This document shows, in pieces, positions 9,221 to 18,864 of a DNA stretch of 38,270 nt (the stretch's first letter is position 1; every line of letters starts with the position of its first letter). The notes beneath the pieces are model-generated. The model was given only the letters and a program-made list of their open reading frames with translations, searched no databases and was not told the DNA's origin. This stretch comes from Alteromonas abrolhosensis. GTDB lineage: Bacteria; Pseudomonadota; Gammaproteobacteria; Enterobacterales; Alteromonadaceae. The position numbers were made by a program, and so were the translations under genes. The stretch covers positions 1 through 38,270 of the forward strand of contig NZ_MEJH01000019.1 of the NCBI RefSeq assembly GCF_001953635.1, read 5' to 3'.

Positions 9221-11545
9221 TTAAACAGCTGAGACCTCAATTCGGTTATCAGGCTCAGATTTTGAAAGTTTGATGGCGATAAACTTAGAAGTTGGCGTGA
9301 ATGTACCGTCACCGTAACTTTCTAAAGGCACTAGTGGATTAGTTTCTGGGTAATACGCTGCTGCTTGACCTGAAGGAATGTCATAAGCCACCAACATAAA
9401 CTGTTTAACCTGGCGTTTTTTACCGTCATTCCACATTGAAGTAATGTCGACCTTATCCCCGTCGCTAAATCCCAGTTTTTCAATATCATTTTCATTAACA
9501 AACAGTACATCCCGAGCGCCAAACACCCCTCTATAACGGTCATCCATTCCATAGATGGTAGTATTGTATTGGTCGTGAGAGCGTAAAGTTTGCAATATCA
9601 GGTCGGGTTTTTCGCCTTGTTTGACTAGGTCAGCGTTTAACAATGATTCAGGCAGAGCATTTGGGGCAAACTCGGCTTTTCCAGAAGGGGTTAACCAACG
9701 TCTCTCACCTGCTGCATTGCCCAAGTGAAAACCACCTGGCTGAGCTAACTTGGTGTTAAAGTCTTTAAATCCATCGATGGTATCGGCAATCAACTCGCGA
9801 ATATTGTCGTAATCGCTAATTAAAAAATCCCAGTCTACCGGAGTGTTACCTAACGTCGCCTTTGCAATACCGGCAATAATCGCGGGTTCAGAGCGAAGTT
9901 CGGGCGAGCTAGGCGGAAGCTGGCCATAAGAAATATGAACCATTGAAAACGTATCTTCGACAGTCACGCCTTGTTGTCCGTTAGCTTGCATGTCAATTTC
10001 AGTGCGTCCCAAGCAAGGTAAAATAAGGGCGTCTTTACCTGTTGTCAGGTGAGAGCGATTTAACTTGGTGGCGATATGAACGGTCAAGTCACACTTTGAC
10101 AACGCAGCATGAGTACGCGGGGTATCCGGTGTAGCCTGTGCGAAGTTCCCGCCCAATCCAATAAACACTTTGGCCTCACCTTTCTCCATTGCTTGAATAG
10201 CTTGTATGGTGTTGTGACCCCTTTCTCTTGGTACCGCAAAATTAAACTTACTTTCCAGCGCATCGAGTAATGCTTTCGGCGGTACTTCATTGATGCCTAC
10301 GGTTCTATCACCTTGCACATTGCTATGACCTCTAACAGGTGACAGCCCTGCACCAGGCTTGCCTACATTCCCTCGTAATAATTGAACATTTACTATTTCC
10401 TGAACCGTAGCGACAGAGTGTTTGTGCTGGGTTATACCCATCGCCCAGCACATGATCACCCGTTCTCCACGTTTGTACATGGTTGCTGCGTGGCGTATTT
10501 CGTCTTTTGATAAGCCGCTCTGCGCTTCGATCTGCTCCCAGCTCGTCGCTTCAACCACTTCCAAATAGTCGTCCATCCCATTTGTATGTGTATTGATGAA
10601 GTCATGATCGAAGATAGGAGGCGCATTATTCGCTATAGCTTCCTGCTCCCAGGTTAACAGCCATTTGGCAATGCCGCGCATGACCGCCATATCACCACCA
10701 AGAGCAGGTCTGAAATAAGCAGTGTTAGTTGGCTCTGAACCATTAGTTAGCATTTCCACAGGGTGCTGAGGGTTTTGAAACCGTTCTAGACCGCGCTCTT
10801 TAAGCGGATTAAAACAGACCACTTGCGCACCTCTTCGAACCGCTTCGCGAAGGGGTTCTAACATGCGAGGGTGGTTGGTTCCAGGGTTCTGGCCGATTAC
10901 AAAAATAGTGTCTGCTTTGGCGAAATCGTTGAACGTAACCGTGCCTTTGCCCACGCCTATCGTAGGTTTCATTCCTTGCCCCGACGCTTCGTGACACATA
11001 TTTGAACAATCGGGAAAATTGTTAGTTCCGAATTTACGAACAAACAGCTGGTACAAATAGGCTGCTTCATTACTGGCTCGTCCTGAGGTGTAAAACTCCG
11101 CCTGATGCGGTGAACTTAAACCCTTTAGGTGTTTTGCGACTAGCGCAAAGGCATCATCCCATGAAACGGCTTCATAATGGTCAGTCTGGGCGTTATAGCG
11201 CATTGGGTGGATGAGTCTTCCTTGTGACTCCAGCCAATAGTCAGTGTGCTTTTTAAGCGAACTTACAGAGTGGTTTGAGAAAAACTCTGGGTCGACGTAA
11301 CGACCGGTAGACTCCCAATTCACCGCTTTAGCGCCATTTTCACAAAACTTAACTAAGCCGCTTTCTGGCGATTCACCCCACGCACATCCAGGACAGTCAA
11401 AACCTTTATCTTGATTGGTTTTAAGCATAGCCCGTAAATTTTTAAGCGGCTTTTCGCTTTGGATCCAGCTTTGGGTGACGCTCTTTAGTGCACCCCATCC
11501 GCCAGCGGGTTTGTTATACGTTTTGATGTTACGCTTATCACTCAT
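9221..11545 (-). CDS. FdhF/YdeP-family molybdopterin oxidoreductase
   Basis: A 774-residue molybdopterin-guanine-dinucleotide oxidoreductase of the YdeP branch, distinct from true formate dehydrogenases. The N-terminal FeS region shows Cys51 and Cys54 (DCPGCAWG) and Cys68 (KFCENGAKAV), with no obvious fourth cysteine in the usual place. The likely molybdenum ligand is Cys184 in SNMCHEASG, not selenocysteine. Cofactor-binding segments such as FVIGQNPGTNHPRM and VRGHSNVQGDRTVGI, and a C-terminal MopB-type barrel (LRSHDQYNTTIYG), are present. E. coli YdeP is linked to acid resistance; the substrate is unknown and formate activity should not be assumed. AGGGGC precedes the ATG. It has no partner subunits nearby, only lysR-mobA-fdhD facing it. 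Confidence 0.9.
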   Translation of the reverse strand: MSDKRNIKTYNKPAGGWGALKSVTQSWIQSEKPLKNLRAMLKTNQDKGFDCPGCAWGESPESGLVKFCENGAKAVNWESTGRYVDPEFFSNHSVSSLKKHTDYWLESQGRLIHPMRYNAQTDHYEAVSWDDAFALVAKHLKGLSSPHQAEFYTSGRASNEAAYLYQLFVRKFGTNNFPDCSNMCHEASGQGMKPTIGVGKGTVTFNDFAKADTIFVIGQNPGTNHPRMLEPLREAVRRGAQVVCFNPLKERGLERFQNPQHPVEMLTNGSEPTNTAYFRPALGGDMAVMRGIAKWLLTWEQEAIANNAPPIFDHDFINTHTNGMDDYLEVVEATSWEQIEAQSGLSKDEIRHAATMYKRGERVIMCWAMGITQHKHSVATVQEIVNVQLLRGNVGKPGAGLSPVRGHSNVQGDRTVGINEVPPKALLDALESKFNFAVPRERGHNTIQAIQAMEKGEAKVFIGLGGNFAQATPDTPRTHAALSKCDLTVHIATKLNRSHLTTGKDALILPCLGRTEIDMQANGQQGVTVEDTFSMVHISYGQLPPSSPELRSEPAIIAGIAKATLGNTPVDWDFLISDYDNIRELIADTIDGFKDFNTKLAQPGGFHLGNAAGERRWLTPSGKAEFAPNALPESLLNADLVKQGEKPDLILQTLRSHDQYNTTIYGMDDRYRGVFGARDVLFVNENDIEKLGFSDGDKVDITSMWNDGKKRQVKQFMLVAYDIPSGQAAAYYPETNPLVPLESYGDGTFTPTSKFIAIKLSKSEPDNRIEVSAV

Positions 11546-11910
11546 GTTCTGCCCCTGTGTCTACGCGGGCATTTGCCCTTGTCTACAAAACCTAACCAAG
11601 ACTTTTTGTCTAAACAGCGTAACCATTCTGATTACGGTATTCCAATTGATTACGCTAACTAGATGATAGGGTTCATCAATTAACCGCAAAAGCTGGCTAA
11701 ACTAGCCGGCTCTGTGGGTGAACGCTTGCTAAGCGCGTTCATCGTGTAGCTTTTTACATGCCTTGTATTGTTGTAAAAACTAACGAGATATTTTGTGAGT
11801 AAGAACCGTTTCCTTTAGACTTAAATGAGTAGGGATAAATCCTTATAGTTAAACAAGCTTTTCATTAATGCTACATTCAAGCGTAAATAATAAAAACTCA
11901 TCGAGGCAAC
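11546..11910. other. Divergent intergenic region, YdeP-like gene / elaA
   Basis: No gene seen. It holds the promoters of two divergent genes. Structures present: an inverted pair AGCGTAA (11616-11622) / TTACGCT (11650-11656) about 70 bases upstream of the oxidoreductase start, and a hairpin AGCTGGCTA (11691-11699) / TAGCCGGCT (11703-11711) with one wobble pair. No copy of the lysR operator was found here. Confidence 0.5.
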
Positions 11911-12375
11911 ATGGTTTCTTGGCAATCTCTCACATTTAATGAACTGACTAATCATCAACTCTTCGACTTGCTTAAGCTGCGTGTCGATGTTTTTGTTGTA
12001 GAACAAAACTGTGCCTATCCTGAACTAGATGAAAAAGACCGTCATCCGCAAACCCATCATTTAATGGGGTTTCAAAATAACAAATTGGTGGCGTGTGCAC
12101 GATTACTTGGCGAAGGGGTAAGTTATCCATCGGTGAGTATCGGCCGAGTGGCTATCAGCGAAGGGTTCAGAGGGAAGGGGGCAGGTAAAGCGCTTATGCG
12201 TGAGGCCATCAATCATTGTGAGGTATTATGGCCAGGCTGTGATATTGAAATTGGCGCGCAAGAGTATTTAAAACGCTTTTATGAGAGTTTTGGGTTTGAA
12301 GCGACCTCGACTATGTACTTGGAAGATGATATTCCTCACATCGATATGAAAAGATTGAGTAGACATAAAGTTTAG
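11911..12375 (+). CDS. elaA: GNAT acetyltransferase, ElaA family
   Basis: The 154-residue product has the ElaA signature at its N-terminus (LTFNELTNHQLFDLLKLRVDVFVVEQNCAYPELDEKD). The GNAT acetyl-CoA site follows as VAISEGFRGKGAGKALM (motif A, with the R/Q-x-x-G-x-G/A pattern) and then FYESFGF. It should transfer an acetyl group from acetyl-CoA to an amine; the acceptor of ElaA proteins is not established. The ATG follows GAGGCAAC. The gene is alone, convergent with the kinase-like gene 17 bases away. Confidence 0.88.
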   Translation: MVSWQSLTFNELTNHQLFDLLKLRVDVFVVEQNCAYPELDEKDRHPQTHHLMGFQNNKLVACARLLGEGVSYPSVSIGRVAISEGFRGKGAGKALMREAINHCEVLWPGCDIEIGAQEYLKRFYESFGFEATSTMYLEDDIPHIDMKRLSRHKV

Positions 12376-12392
12376 CTAGTGCTGAATATGCA

Positions 12393-13529
12393 CTAATTTT
12401 TTAGTGCTTCTAAAGCAATCTCTGTTTGAAACAGAAGCTCTTCATCTATTTTCCAGTGTTCTGGGCTCCAGCCTGCTAAAAAGCGATAAAAGTCCGCACA
12501 GGCAAACGGGTACAGGTATCTCCATTCGCGGATAATGCGGTCGATATCATCTTGCTCAAAAGCAGGTGGAGAGTCACAGTGAGTTAAACGTGCGTGCAAT
12601 GCATTGTTTAAAAAATGAAAATAGGTATTAAGCAATTCATCCCGGTGAGCGACGTGTGCTTGTGTTGAAAGTGCACTGCCCAAAAAGTATGCAACATCTT
12701 TTACCCCTGCACCATAACCCACATACTGAAAGTCGACGGCGGCACAGCCGGAAAAATCTTCGTTGAAGCAAAAGTTGGCGACTTTCGCATCGCCATGTAC
12801 TAGCGTTTGATAATTAGCATCGGATAACGTTGTGGCTATAGCTACAGCATTTTGTTTTAAAGCTCCATCAGGCATAGCGTGAAACTCGTCTTCACGGGTT
12901 GCCAGGTGCCAATAGGTTCCTTCCTCCCAAAGGGAAGTACCACGGCTATCGAGCTCATTTTTAGCGTTTAGAAAGCGCGCATGGAAATGGGCTAACCATT
13001 TTAATACTGTTTTACACTGTGCAACGGTTAGCGCTGAAGCAGTGCGTGCATAGCCACATTGTGCTAAATCTTCCATTACCAGAAGTGAAGCTTCGCCTTG
13101 TTGGCTGTACCCAATGCACCTTGCAGTGCGGCATGAAGCATCAGTTAGCACCTGAATTTGACTGTAGAAATGGTTCTCTATCTTAAAAGACTGACATTTT
13201 CGCTTATGGCTTGCTTCACCATTCCATCCGCGGGGATGTGAGAGGGTGTTTGGTGACGTGGCGCATTTTACGACGACTTTAGTGACCTCGTTGAAACTTG
13301 TTTTTTGTGTAGTTAGTTTGTTTTTATGGTTTTGATCTAAGGTAGGTTGGCAGAAAGCACCACTTTCGCTGTTTAACCTTGAATCAGTTTTACTAGAAAA
13401 GCGTAATGTAGCCCGAAAACATGCACCGTAGCCACTCCAAAGGGGCTGGATCATTTGCGTGTTGTGAACCTGTGCGTTGCATAGGCTGGCTAACCAATCT
13501 ACAAATTGCTGGTTTACCACGTCTGTCAT
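12393..13529 (-). CDS. Ecdysteroid-kinase-like small-molecule phosphotransferase
   Basis: The 378-residue protein has a protein-kinase-like fold of the CHK/EcKinase (aminoglycoside phosphotransferase) group. Visible elements are a VVVKC lysine strand (about residue 88), HPRGWNGEASHKRK, and ALLVMEDL-like SLLVMEDLAQCGY. The catalytic loop is HGDAKVANF with His245, Asp247 and Asn252, and the metal-binding Asp266 lies in VDFQYVGYG. About 35 residues rich in Ser, Lys and Asn (45-80) are inserted between two N-terminal strands, which is longer than I would expect. The substrate is unknown; bacterial relatives are annotated simply as phosphotransferases. It lies downstream of rne but beyond the rne terminator. 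Confidence 0.8.
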   Translation of the reverse strand: MTDVVNQQFVDWLASLCNAQVHNTQMIQPLWSGYGACFRATLRFSSKTDSRLNSESGAFCQPTLDQNHKNKLTTQKTSFNEVTKVVVKCATSPNTLSHPRGWNGEASHKRKCQSFKIENHFYSQIQVLTDASCRTARCIGYSQQGEASLLVMEDLAQCGYARTASALTVAQCKTVLKWLAHFHARFLNAKNELDSRGTSLWEEGTYWHLATREDEFHAMPDGALKQNAVAIATTLSDANYQTLVHGDAKVANFCFNEDFSGCAAVDFQYVGYGAGVKDVAYFLGSALSTQAHVAHRDELLNTYFHFLNNALHARLTHCDSPPAFEQDDIDRIIREWRYLYPFACADFYRFLAGWSPEHWKIDEELLFQTEIALEALKN

Positions 13530-13574
13530 GTAATACCCGTGTTCGTTGCACTTTTAAAACAATCTAACAAACAA

Positions 13575-13598
13575 AAAAGCCGCTCGAAAGCGGCTTTT
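13575..13598 (-). terminator. Rho-independent terminator of rne
   Basis: AAAAGCCGCT, tetraloop CGAA, AGCGGCTTTT, with a T-rich run continuing on the minus strand (TTTTTTGTTTG). It lies about 35 bases beyond the rne stop codon and separates rne from the downstream kinase-like gene. Confidence 0.88.
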
Positions 13599-13633
13599 AC
13601 GTTGTCTAGCTAGTAGAGCGCTAGCAACTGAAG

Positions 13634-16600
13634 CTATTCAGTCGCTGCTGCCTCTTCAACAACTTCGTCTGCTGATTTAGGAAGCGTTGTAGACGCTGAC
13701 GCACGTGACGTTACATGCGACATCGCTGCTGCCTTACCAGATACTGCAAGCGCAGGTCGCGCTTCGTCAGACTTAGCTGTTAGAGCAACGTCAACGAAAG
13801 CATCGTTTACGGCTGTAGGTAACGCCATAGGATGCGAAGCACCGCGTTTCCCTTTGCCGCTTGCTGCTAAGCTAGTTGTCGGTGAGGATGCTTTCACAGT
13901 CGGCTTCTCGTTAACATCTGGTGCACCCGCTTTCGCTTCTTGCCCAGGTGTTTGAGGTTCTACTTCAACAGGCGCATCAGCCAAGTTAATTTCAACTTGC
14001 TCTGGAGATGCTGTCGCTTCCTCTTTTGTTTCTACTGGTGCAGCAAGCTCTGCGGTACTATCAGCAGTTTCAGTTTGCTTTGATTCTGCTTCCGGCGCTT
14101 TTTCCACAGATTCGCTTTCTTGCGTTGAAGTTTGTACTTCTTTAGAAGATTTGGCTTCATTCGCAATGTCTTCGCTAGCTGGTGATTCATCGCCTGTAGG
14201 AGGTTTTTCTTCCTCTGAAGGTGTATCCTTCGCTGAAGATGTATCCTTCGTTGAGGACTCTTCCCCGGCTGAAGGCTCTTCACCAGCTAAAGGCTTCTCA
14301 TCGGCTAAAGGCTCTGCATCAAACTGAAGTTCGTCTTGAACGGCTTCAACGTCAAGCTTTGCTTTTTCTTGCTTCTCCTGTTTAGAAACAGCTTGCTCAT
14401 CAGCTGGCGCTAGTTGCCCAGGCTCTTGTGCTTGTGTTTCTTCGACAACAGGCGCTTCAGCATTAACTTCTACTTTAACGTCAGCCTCTGGCTCTTGTGG
14501 TGCAAGTTCGCCAGGCTGCTTAGCTTGGGTTTCTGCGTCGTCAACTTGCTGCGCTTCTTTCTTACGACGTTGACCCGCTGCTCGAACATGACGTGGAGAG
14601 CGGCGAGAACGGCCACGACCTTCACGTTTTTGACCATGCTCTTCACTGTTAGCATCAGTATTCGCATCAGTGCCTTCAACAGCATCGCTAGTTACTGCAG
14701 ATGAATCATGATCACCCTTTGAAGCATCCGAAACTGGCTTCGCTTCAGCAGGTTTCTCAGCCGCCTTTTGCGCAGCTTTAACTGATGGCTTTTGCTCACT
14801 CTGCTTCGGCTCAACAGTGTTTTCAACTGGCTCTTCTACTTTCTCTGCTTTTGGCGCTTTAGGTTGATTCTCAGCTTTAGCTTTGTTTTGCGCTGGTGCT
14901 TCTTTGGCAACTGGTGCAGCTTGAACTTCGCTTTGTTCGGCGGTATTTACTGCAACGTCATCTTTTTTCACACGAACACTACGACGCTTGTCACGGCGCT
15001 TTCTGCGCTCAGCAACTTCACGCTTCTTCTGCGCTTGGTTTTCTTGCTGCTCGCCGTCTTGCTTCTCTTGCTTAGGCTTTTGTTGCTCATCGCGTGGTTG
15101 TTGAGCCTTACGCGGTTTACGACCTTTGTTGTTGCGCTTGTCATCTTGATCTTGACGCTGGTCTCGTTGCTGTTCGCCACGTGGTTTGCGGTTATCCTGC
15201 TGCTCACCATCGCGGTTTTGGTCTTTATTTTGAGACTGACTACCTCGACGATTGTTTTTATTACGCGGCTTGCGACGACGATCATCGTTGTTGCGGCTAC
15301 GGTTATTTCTATTCTTATTAGCAGACTGTGATGTCTTGTCCGCTTTTGTTTCTTCTTCGCTTTCGCTACCGAATAAATCACTAATCCACTTACCTAAACG
15401 AGCAAATAGTGAAGGCACATCATCGCCTTTTTTGGTTTGCTCTTCTTTAGGCGCCACAACTGGAGCCGCCGTTGGGGCAACAAGGCCTTTTAGTGCTGGC
15501 TCTTCACGCTTAACAGGCGCAGAAGTGGTAGTTTCTGTTTCCGCTTCAACCGCGGGCATCAATTCTACTTCGTAACTTGCTTCAGACACTACGTCATCTG
15601 GACGGCGGCGTAGTACTTGATAGTGAGGTGTTTCTAAATTCGCATTAGGAATAAGCAGTAAATCGACACCGTGGCGCTTTTCAAGTAGCTGAATAGATTT
15701 ACGCTTTTCATTGAGTAGATATGTCGCTACTGGAACAGGTAATTGTGCTTCAATTTGGCCTGTATTTTCTTTAATGCTCTCTTCTTCCAAAATGCGAAGA
15801 ATAGACAGAGCCAATGATTCCGTGCCGCGAATGGTACCGTGACCAGAACAGCGAGGGCACACGTGGTGTGCAGACTCACCTAAAGACGGGCGTAAGCGCT
15901 GACGGGACATTTCAAGAAGGCCAAAACGAGAAATACGACCTAGTTGTACTCGTGCTCTGTCGCTTCTCACTGCGTCTTTCATGCGGTTTTCAACTTCACG
16001 TTGATGACGTACTGGCGTCATATCGATGAAATCAATAACAACCAGACCACCCAAATCGCGAAGGCGCAATTGACGGGCAATCTCGTCTGCCGCTTCTAAG
16101 TTTGTGTTAAGCGCTGTCTCTTCAATATCTCCACCCTTTGTGGCACGGGCAGAGTTGATATCAATTGAAGTGAGTGCTTCTGTTGGGTCGATTACAATCG
16201 AACCGCCAGAAGGAAGGCGAACTTCACGCTGGAATGCAGACTCAATTTGGCTTTCGATCTGGTAATGGCTAAATAACGGTACTTCACCGCGATAAAGCTT
16301 TACGCGACTGGCAAAGTCTGGACGCACAAGTTGAATGTGCTGCAATGCTTGCTCGTAAATGCTGGTTTTATCAATAAGGATTTCGCCAATATCGCGACGT
16401 AGGTAGTCACGAATAGCACGCACGATTACGTTACTTTCTTGGTGAATTAGGAAAGGCGCTTCACGCTCTTCAGCAACGCTTGAAATGGCTTCCCAATGGG
16501 TAAGCAGTACTTTTAAATCCCACTCTAGTTCTTCGTAAGATTTACCAACGCCCGCAGTACGAACAATCAAACCCATACCGTCAGGAAGGTCTAATTTGCT

Positions 16601-17065
16601 TAGTGACTCTTTAAGTTCTGTGCGCTCATCGCCTTCGATTCTGCGTGAGATTCCGCCAGCGCGTGGGTTGTTTGGCATAAGCACAAGGTAACTACCGGCA
16701 AGCGATAAAAATGTAGTTAATGCAGCGCCTTTTTGACCGCGTTCTTCTTTGTCAATTTGAACAATAACTTCTTGGCCTTCTTTGATCACATCTTTGATGT
16801 TAGGGCGGCCTTCGAATTTGTAACCTTTAGGGAAGTAAGTGCGGGCAATTTCTTTGAGGGGTAGGAAACCATGACGCTCTGCGCCGTAGTCAACAAAAGC
16901 AGCTTCTAAGCTAGGTTCGACACGGGTGATTTTACCCTTGTAGATGTTCGCTTTTTTCTGCTCGTGTCCTGGACTTTCTATATCTAAATCGTACAACCGT
17001 TGCCCGTCGACAAGGGCAACGCGCAACTCTTCTTGCTGAGTTGCATTAATTAACATTCTTTTCAT
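13634..17065 (-). CDS. rne: Ribonuclease E
   Basis: RNase E cuts single-stranded AU-rich RNA in mRNA decay and rRNA/tRNA maturation and scaffolds the degradosome. The 1143-residue protein follows E. coli closely for about 500 residues: S1 domain (about 37-118), DNase I-like catalytic site with Asp302 (SIDINSA) and Asp345 (VVIDFID), and the zinc-link Cys403/Cys406 (CPRC). An amphipathic helix [15 protein letters not shown] (552-566) matches the membrane-targeting segment. An Arg/Asn-rich RNA-binding region follows (580-740). The last 50 residues ([12 protein letters not shown]...HVTSRASAS) resemble the PNPase-binding site. I chose the ATG at 17065 ([10 protein letters not shown]); an earlier in-frame start adds 13 unrelated residues. 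Confidence 0.97.
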   Translation of the reverse strand: MKRMLINATQQEELRVALVDGQRLYDLDIESPGHEQKKANIYKGKITRVEPSLEAAFVDYGAERHGFLPLKEIARTYFPKGYKFEGRPNIKDVIKEGQEVIVQIDKEERGQKGAALTTFLSLAGSYLVLMPNNPRAGGISRRIEGDERTELKESLSKLDLPDGMGLIVRTAGVGKSYEELEWDLKVLLTHWEAISSVAEEREAPFLIHQESNVIVRAIRDYLRRDIGEILIDKTSIYEQALQHIQLVRPDFASRVKLYRGEVPLFSHYQIESQIESAFQREVRLPSGGSIVIDPTEALTSIDINSARATKGGDIEETALNTNLEAADEIARQLRLRDLGGLVVIDFIDMTPVRHQREVENRMKDAVRSDRARVQLGRISRFGLLEMSRQRLRPSLGESAHHVCPRCSGHGTIRGTESLALSILRILEEESIKENTGQIEAQLPVPVATYLLNEKRKSIQLLEKRHGVDLLLIPNANLETPHYQVLRRRPDDVVSEASYEVELMPAVEAETETTTSAPVKREEPALKGLVAPTAAPVVAPKEEQTKKGDDVPSLFARLGKWISDLFGSESEEETKADKTSQSANKNRNNRSRNNDDRRRKPRNKNNRRGSQSQNKDQNRDGEQQDNRKPRGEQQRDQRQDQDDKRNNKGRKPRKAQQPRDEQQKPKQEKQDGEQQENQAQKKREVAERRKRRDKRRSVRVKKDDVAVNTAEQSEVQAAPVAKEAPAQNKAKAENQPKAPKAEKVEEPVENTVEPKQSEQKPSVKAAQKAAEKPAEAKPVSDASKGDHDSSAVTSDAVEGTDANTDANSEEHGQKREGRGRSRRSPRHVRAAGQRRKKEAQQVDDAETQAKQPGELAPQEPEADVKVEVNAEAPVVEETQAQEPGQLAPADEQAVSKQEKQEKAKLDVEAVQDELQFDAEPLADEKPLAGEEPSAGEESSTKDTSSAKDTPSEEEKPPTGDESPASEDIANEAKSSKEVQTSTQESESVEKAPEAESKQTETADSTAELAAPVETKEEATASPEQVEINLADAPVEVEPQTPGQEAKAGAPDVNEKPTVKASSPTTSLAASGKGKRGASHPMALPTAVNDAFVDVALTAKSDEARPALAVSGKAAAMSHVTSRASASTTLPKSADEVVEEAAATE
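14183..14308 (-). repeat. 18-bp repeat tract in the RNase E tail
   Basis: Seven in-frame six-residue units lie head to tail: [42 protein letters not shown] (about residues 920-961). They form an acidic, disordered spacer between the Arg-rich region and the C-terminal PNPase-binding-like segment. The DNA units are diverged, so this is an old expansion rather than a perfect microsatellite. Confidence 0.65.
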
Positions 17066-17919
17066 TGTATCTAACTCTGTTTTCGTACAGCCGTTAAGAC
17101 ACAAAATTAAAGTGACATGTGCAAACCCTCACCGCGCAACCTCACGGCTGGACGGGGACCTTGTTGTAACGTCGCATTATCCCTGGTGGGTGATCATTTA
17201 CGCGAATAAACAAGCGCCTTTTATCGTAAGCGCAAACCTATACGTTCGTGAGTTGACACGTAACATCGAATAGGTGCATTCGTAATCACACTGCTTTAAG
17301 GATGTCGGGAGCGACAAGCCCTTATTACTCGTTTCATTTTTTCAAGTGGCATCATTTACACCACTCAATTGTCATTTAATTCTGTTAGCTAAACGGCAAA
17401 CTTATTTTATGTTCGCAAGCATGGTCTCGCTTCTTACGGCAGTGTAGTCGTTGCCTCTCTCGCGGGGTCGGTATGAATGTGTTGTTTCATCGAACACTTA
17501 TCATTGCTGATGTCACCAACGCTCAAACCATGCTTTTATCGTTTACAAGTTAAAACAACACACGTTTTAGGCGTGCTGGTTTTTGGTCTTGTTGTTGTTT
17601 TTATAACGCTGAGTTCCACATTGTTAAAGTGCGGCAACGGAATGCCTGTTCCACACCTTTCGTTTTACGTGAATTTAACCGTGTTAAAAACATCGATGAT
17701 TATCGCACTAAAACTCGAATTTTAGCAAGGAAAGCGAGTGAATAATTCGTATAAAGTGAATAGTTAAATGCAGGAAATATGCGCTTTGGATAAAAACTGT
17801 GCGGTAATGGAGGTTTCTTGGCTGTCGCTTGGTCTAGCAAAGCACCCACAATAATAATTATTTTAGTAAAACGTAAGTTTCAGTATGTTGGGTACTTTGC
17901 AATAGGGTATAATGCGCCT
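17066..17919. other. Long divergent intergenic region, rne / rluC
   Basis: No convincing gene. On the minus strand it holds the rne leader. In E. coli a long structured leader mediates RNase E autoregulation, and a similar role is likely here. CAGCCGT (17088-17094) can pair with ACGGCTG (17144-17150) to enclose a 49-base domain just upstream of the rne start. An 82-codon frame at 17477-17725 has no ribosome site and looks random. The right end holds the rluC promoter. No Rfam-type match can be asserted by eye. Confidence 0.5.
17908..17913 (+). promoter_or_regulatory. -10 box of rluC (possible leaderless start)
   Basis: A consensus TATAAT ends six bases before the rluC ATG, separated from it by GCGCCT. 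Transcription should start at or beside the A of the ATG. No good -35 is visible at 17 bases. The GC-rich discriminator is of the stringently controlled type. Confidence 0.55.
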
Positions 17920-18861
17920 ATGAAAGAAGAAGCTCCCCAAAAAGTACGATTTGTAACGGTTGAAGCCGACTTGGCTGGTCAACGTATCGATAATTTTTTA
18001 CGCACCCAATTAAAAGGCGTGCCGAAAAGCATGATTTACCGCATTTTACGTAAAGGTGAAGTGCGAGTGAATAAAGGTCGTGTTAAGCCTGAATACAAGT
18101 TACAAGCTGACGATTTAATCAGAATTCCACCGGTTCGCGTGTCGGAAGGTGCGCCTGCGCCATCGCCTAAGCTCGATAAAATTGCATCATTAGAGTCGCA
18201 TATCCTTTTCGAGGACGACCGTATACTTGTTATAAACAAACCATCTGGAATGGCAGTTCACGGTGGAAGCGGCTTAAGCTTTGGTTTAATCGAAGGCTTA
18301 AGAGCCTTGCGTCCCGATGCCAAATTTATGGAACTGGTACATCGACTAGACCGTGACACGTCAGGCTGTATTTTGATAGCCAAGAAGCGTTCTGCCCTTC
18401 GCCACATGCACGAACAACTTCGCACAGGTAAAATGGACAAGCGATATAATGCGCTAGTTGCAGGTGAGTGGCCTAAAACTCGATTTAAAGTTAAAGCGCC
18501 GCTTCGTAAAAATGTGCTGCAATCGGGTGAGCGCATGGTAAGTGTAAGTGACGATGGTAAACCGTCAGAAACTCGCTATCGCATATTAGAGGAATACGCA
18601 GGTGCAACCTTGGTTGAAGCGTCGCCTATTACTGGGAGAACTCACCAAATTCGCGTTCACTGTTTGCATGCGGGTCATCCTATTGCTTGCGATCCTAAAT
18701 ACGGGGATGCGGATTTTGACGCGGCAATGCGCCAGAAAGGGCTGAATAGACTGTTCCTTCACGCTCGCAGTATTTCATTGCTGCATCCAGCGACTGAAGA
18801 GCGCGTGACATTTACCGCGCCATTAGACGACACACTCTCAAATACACTTAAAGCGCTGTAA
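17920..18861 (+). CDS. rluC: 23S rRNA pseudouridine synthase RluC
   Basis: RluC converts uridines 955, 2504 and 2580 of 23S rRNA (E. coli numbering) to pseudouridine. The 313-residue protein has an N-terminal S4 RNA-binding domain (about 18-75, RIDNFLRTQL...YRILRKGEVRVNKGRV). The RluA-type catalytic domain follows with Asp144 in HRLDRDTSG, the same number as in E. coli, and the GRTHQIRVH motif. I chose ATG 17920, which gives a standard N-terminus; an upstream in-frame start at 17818 would add 34 residues without similarity. There is no Shine-Dalgarno, consistent with a leaderless mRNA. It is divergent from rne, as in E. coli, and followed three bases later by the HAD gene. Confidence 0.95.
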   Translation: MKEEAPQKVRFVTVEADLAGQRIDNFLRTQLKGVPKSMIYRILRKGEVRVNKGRVKPEYKLQADDLIRIPPVRVSEGAPAPSPKLDKIASLESHILFEDDRILVINKPSGMAVHGGSGLSFGLIEGLRALRPDAKFMELVHRLDRDTSGCILIAKKRSALRHMHEQLRTGKMDKRYNALVAGEWPKTRFKVKAPLRKNVLQSGERMVSVSDDGKPSETRYRILEEYAGATLVEASPITGRTHQIRVHCLHAGHPIACDPKYGDADFDAAMRQKGLNRLFLHARSISLLHPATEERVTFTAPLDDTLSNTLKAL

Positions 18862-18864
18862 GTT

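Noticed and set aside
14792..15331. A long plus-strand frame opposite rne, rich in Leu and Phe, resembling a membrane protein.
   Set aside because: It is the antisense of Arg/Gln/Lys-rich RNase E codons; the hydrophobic composition is a by-product and no ribosome site is present.
17477..17725. An 82-codon frame between rne and rluC.
   Set aside because: No ribosome site and random-looking composition; it lies in the probable rne promoter and leader region.
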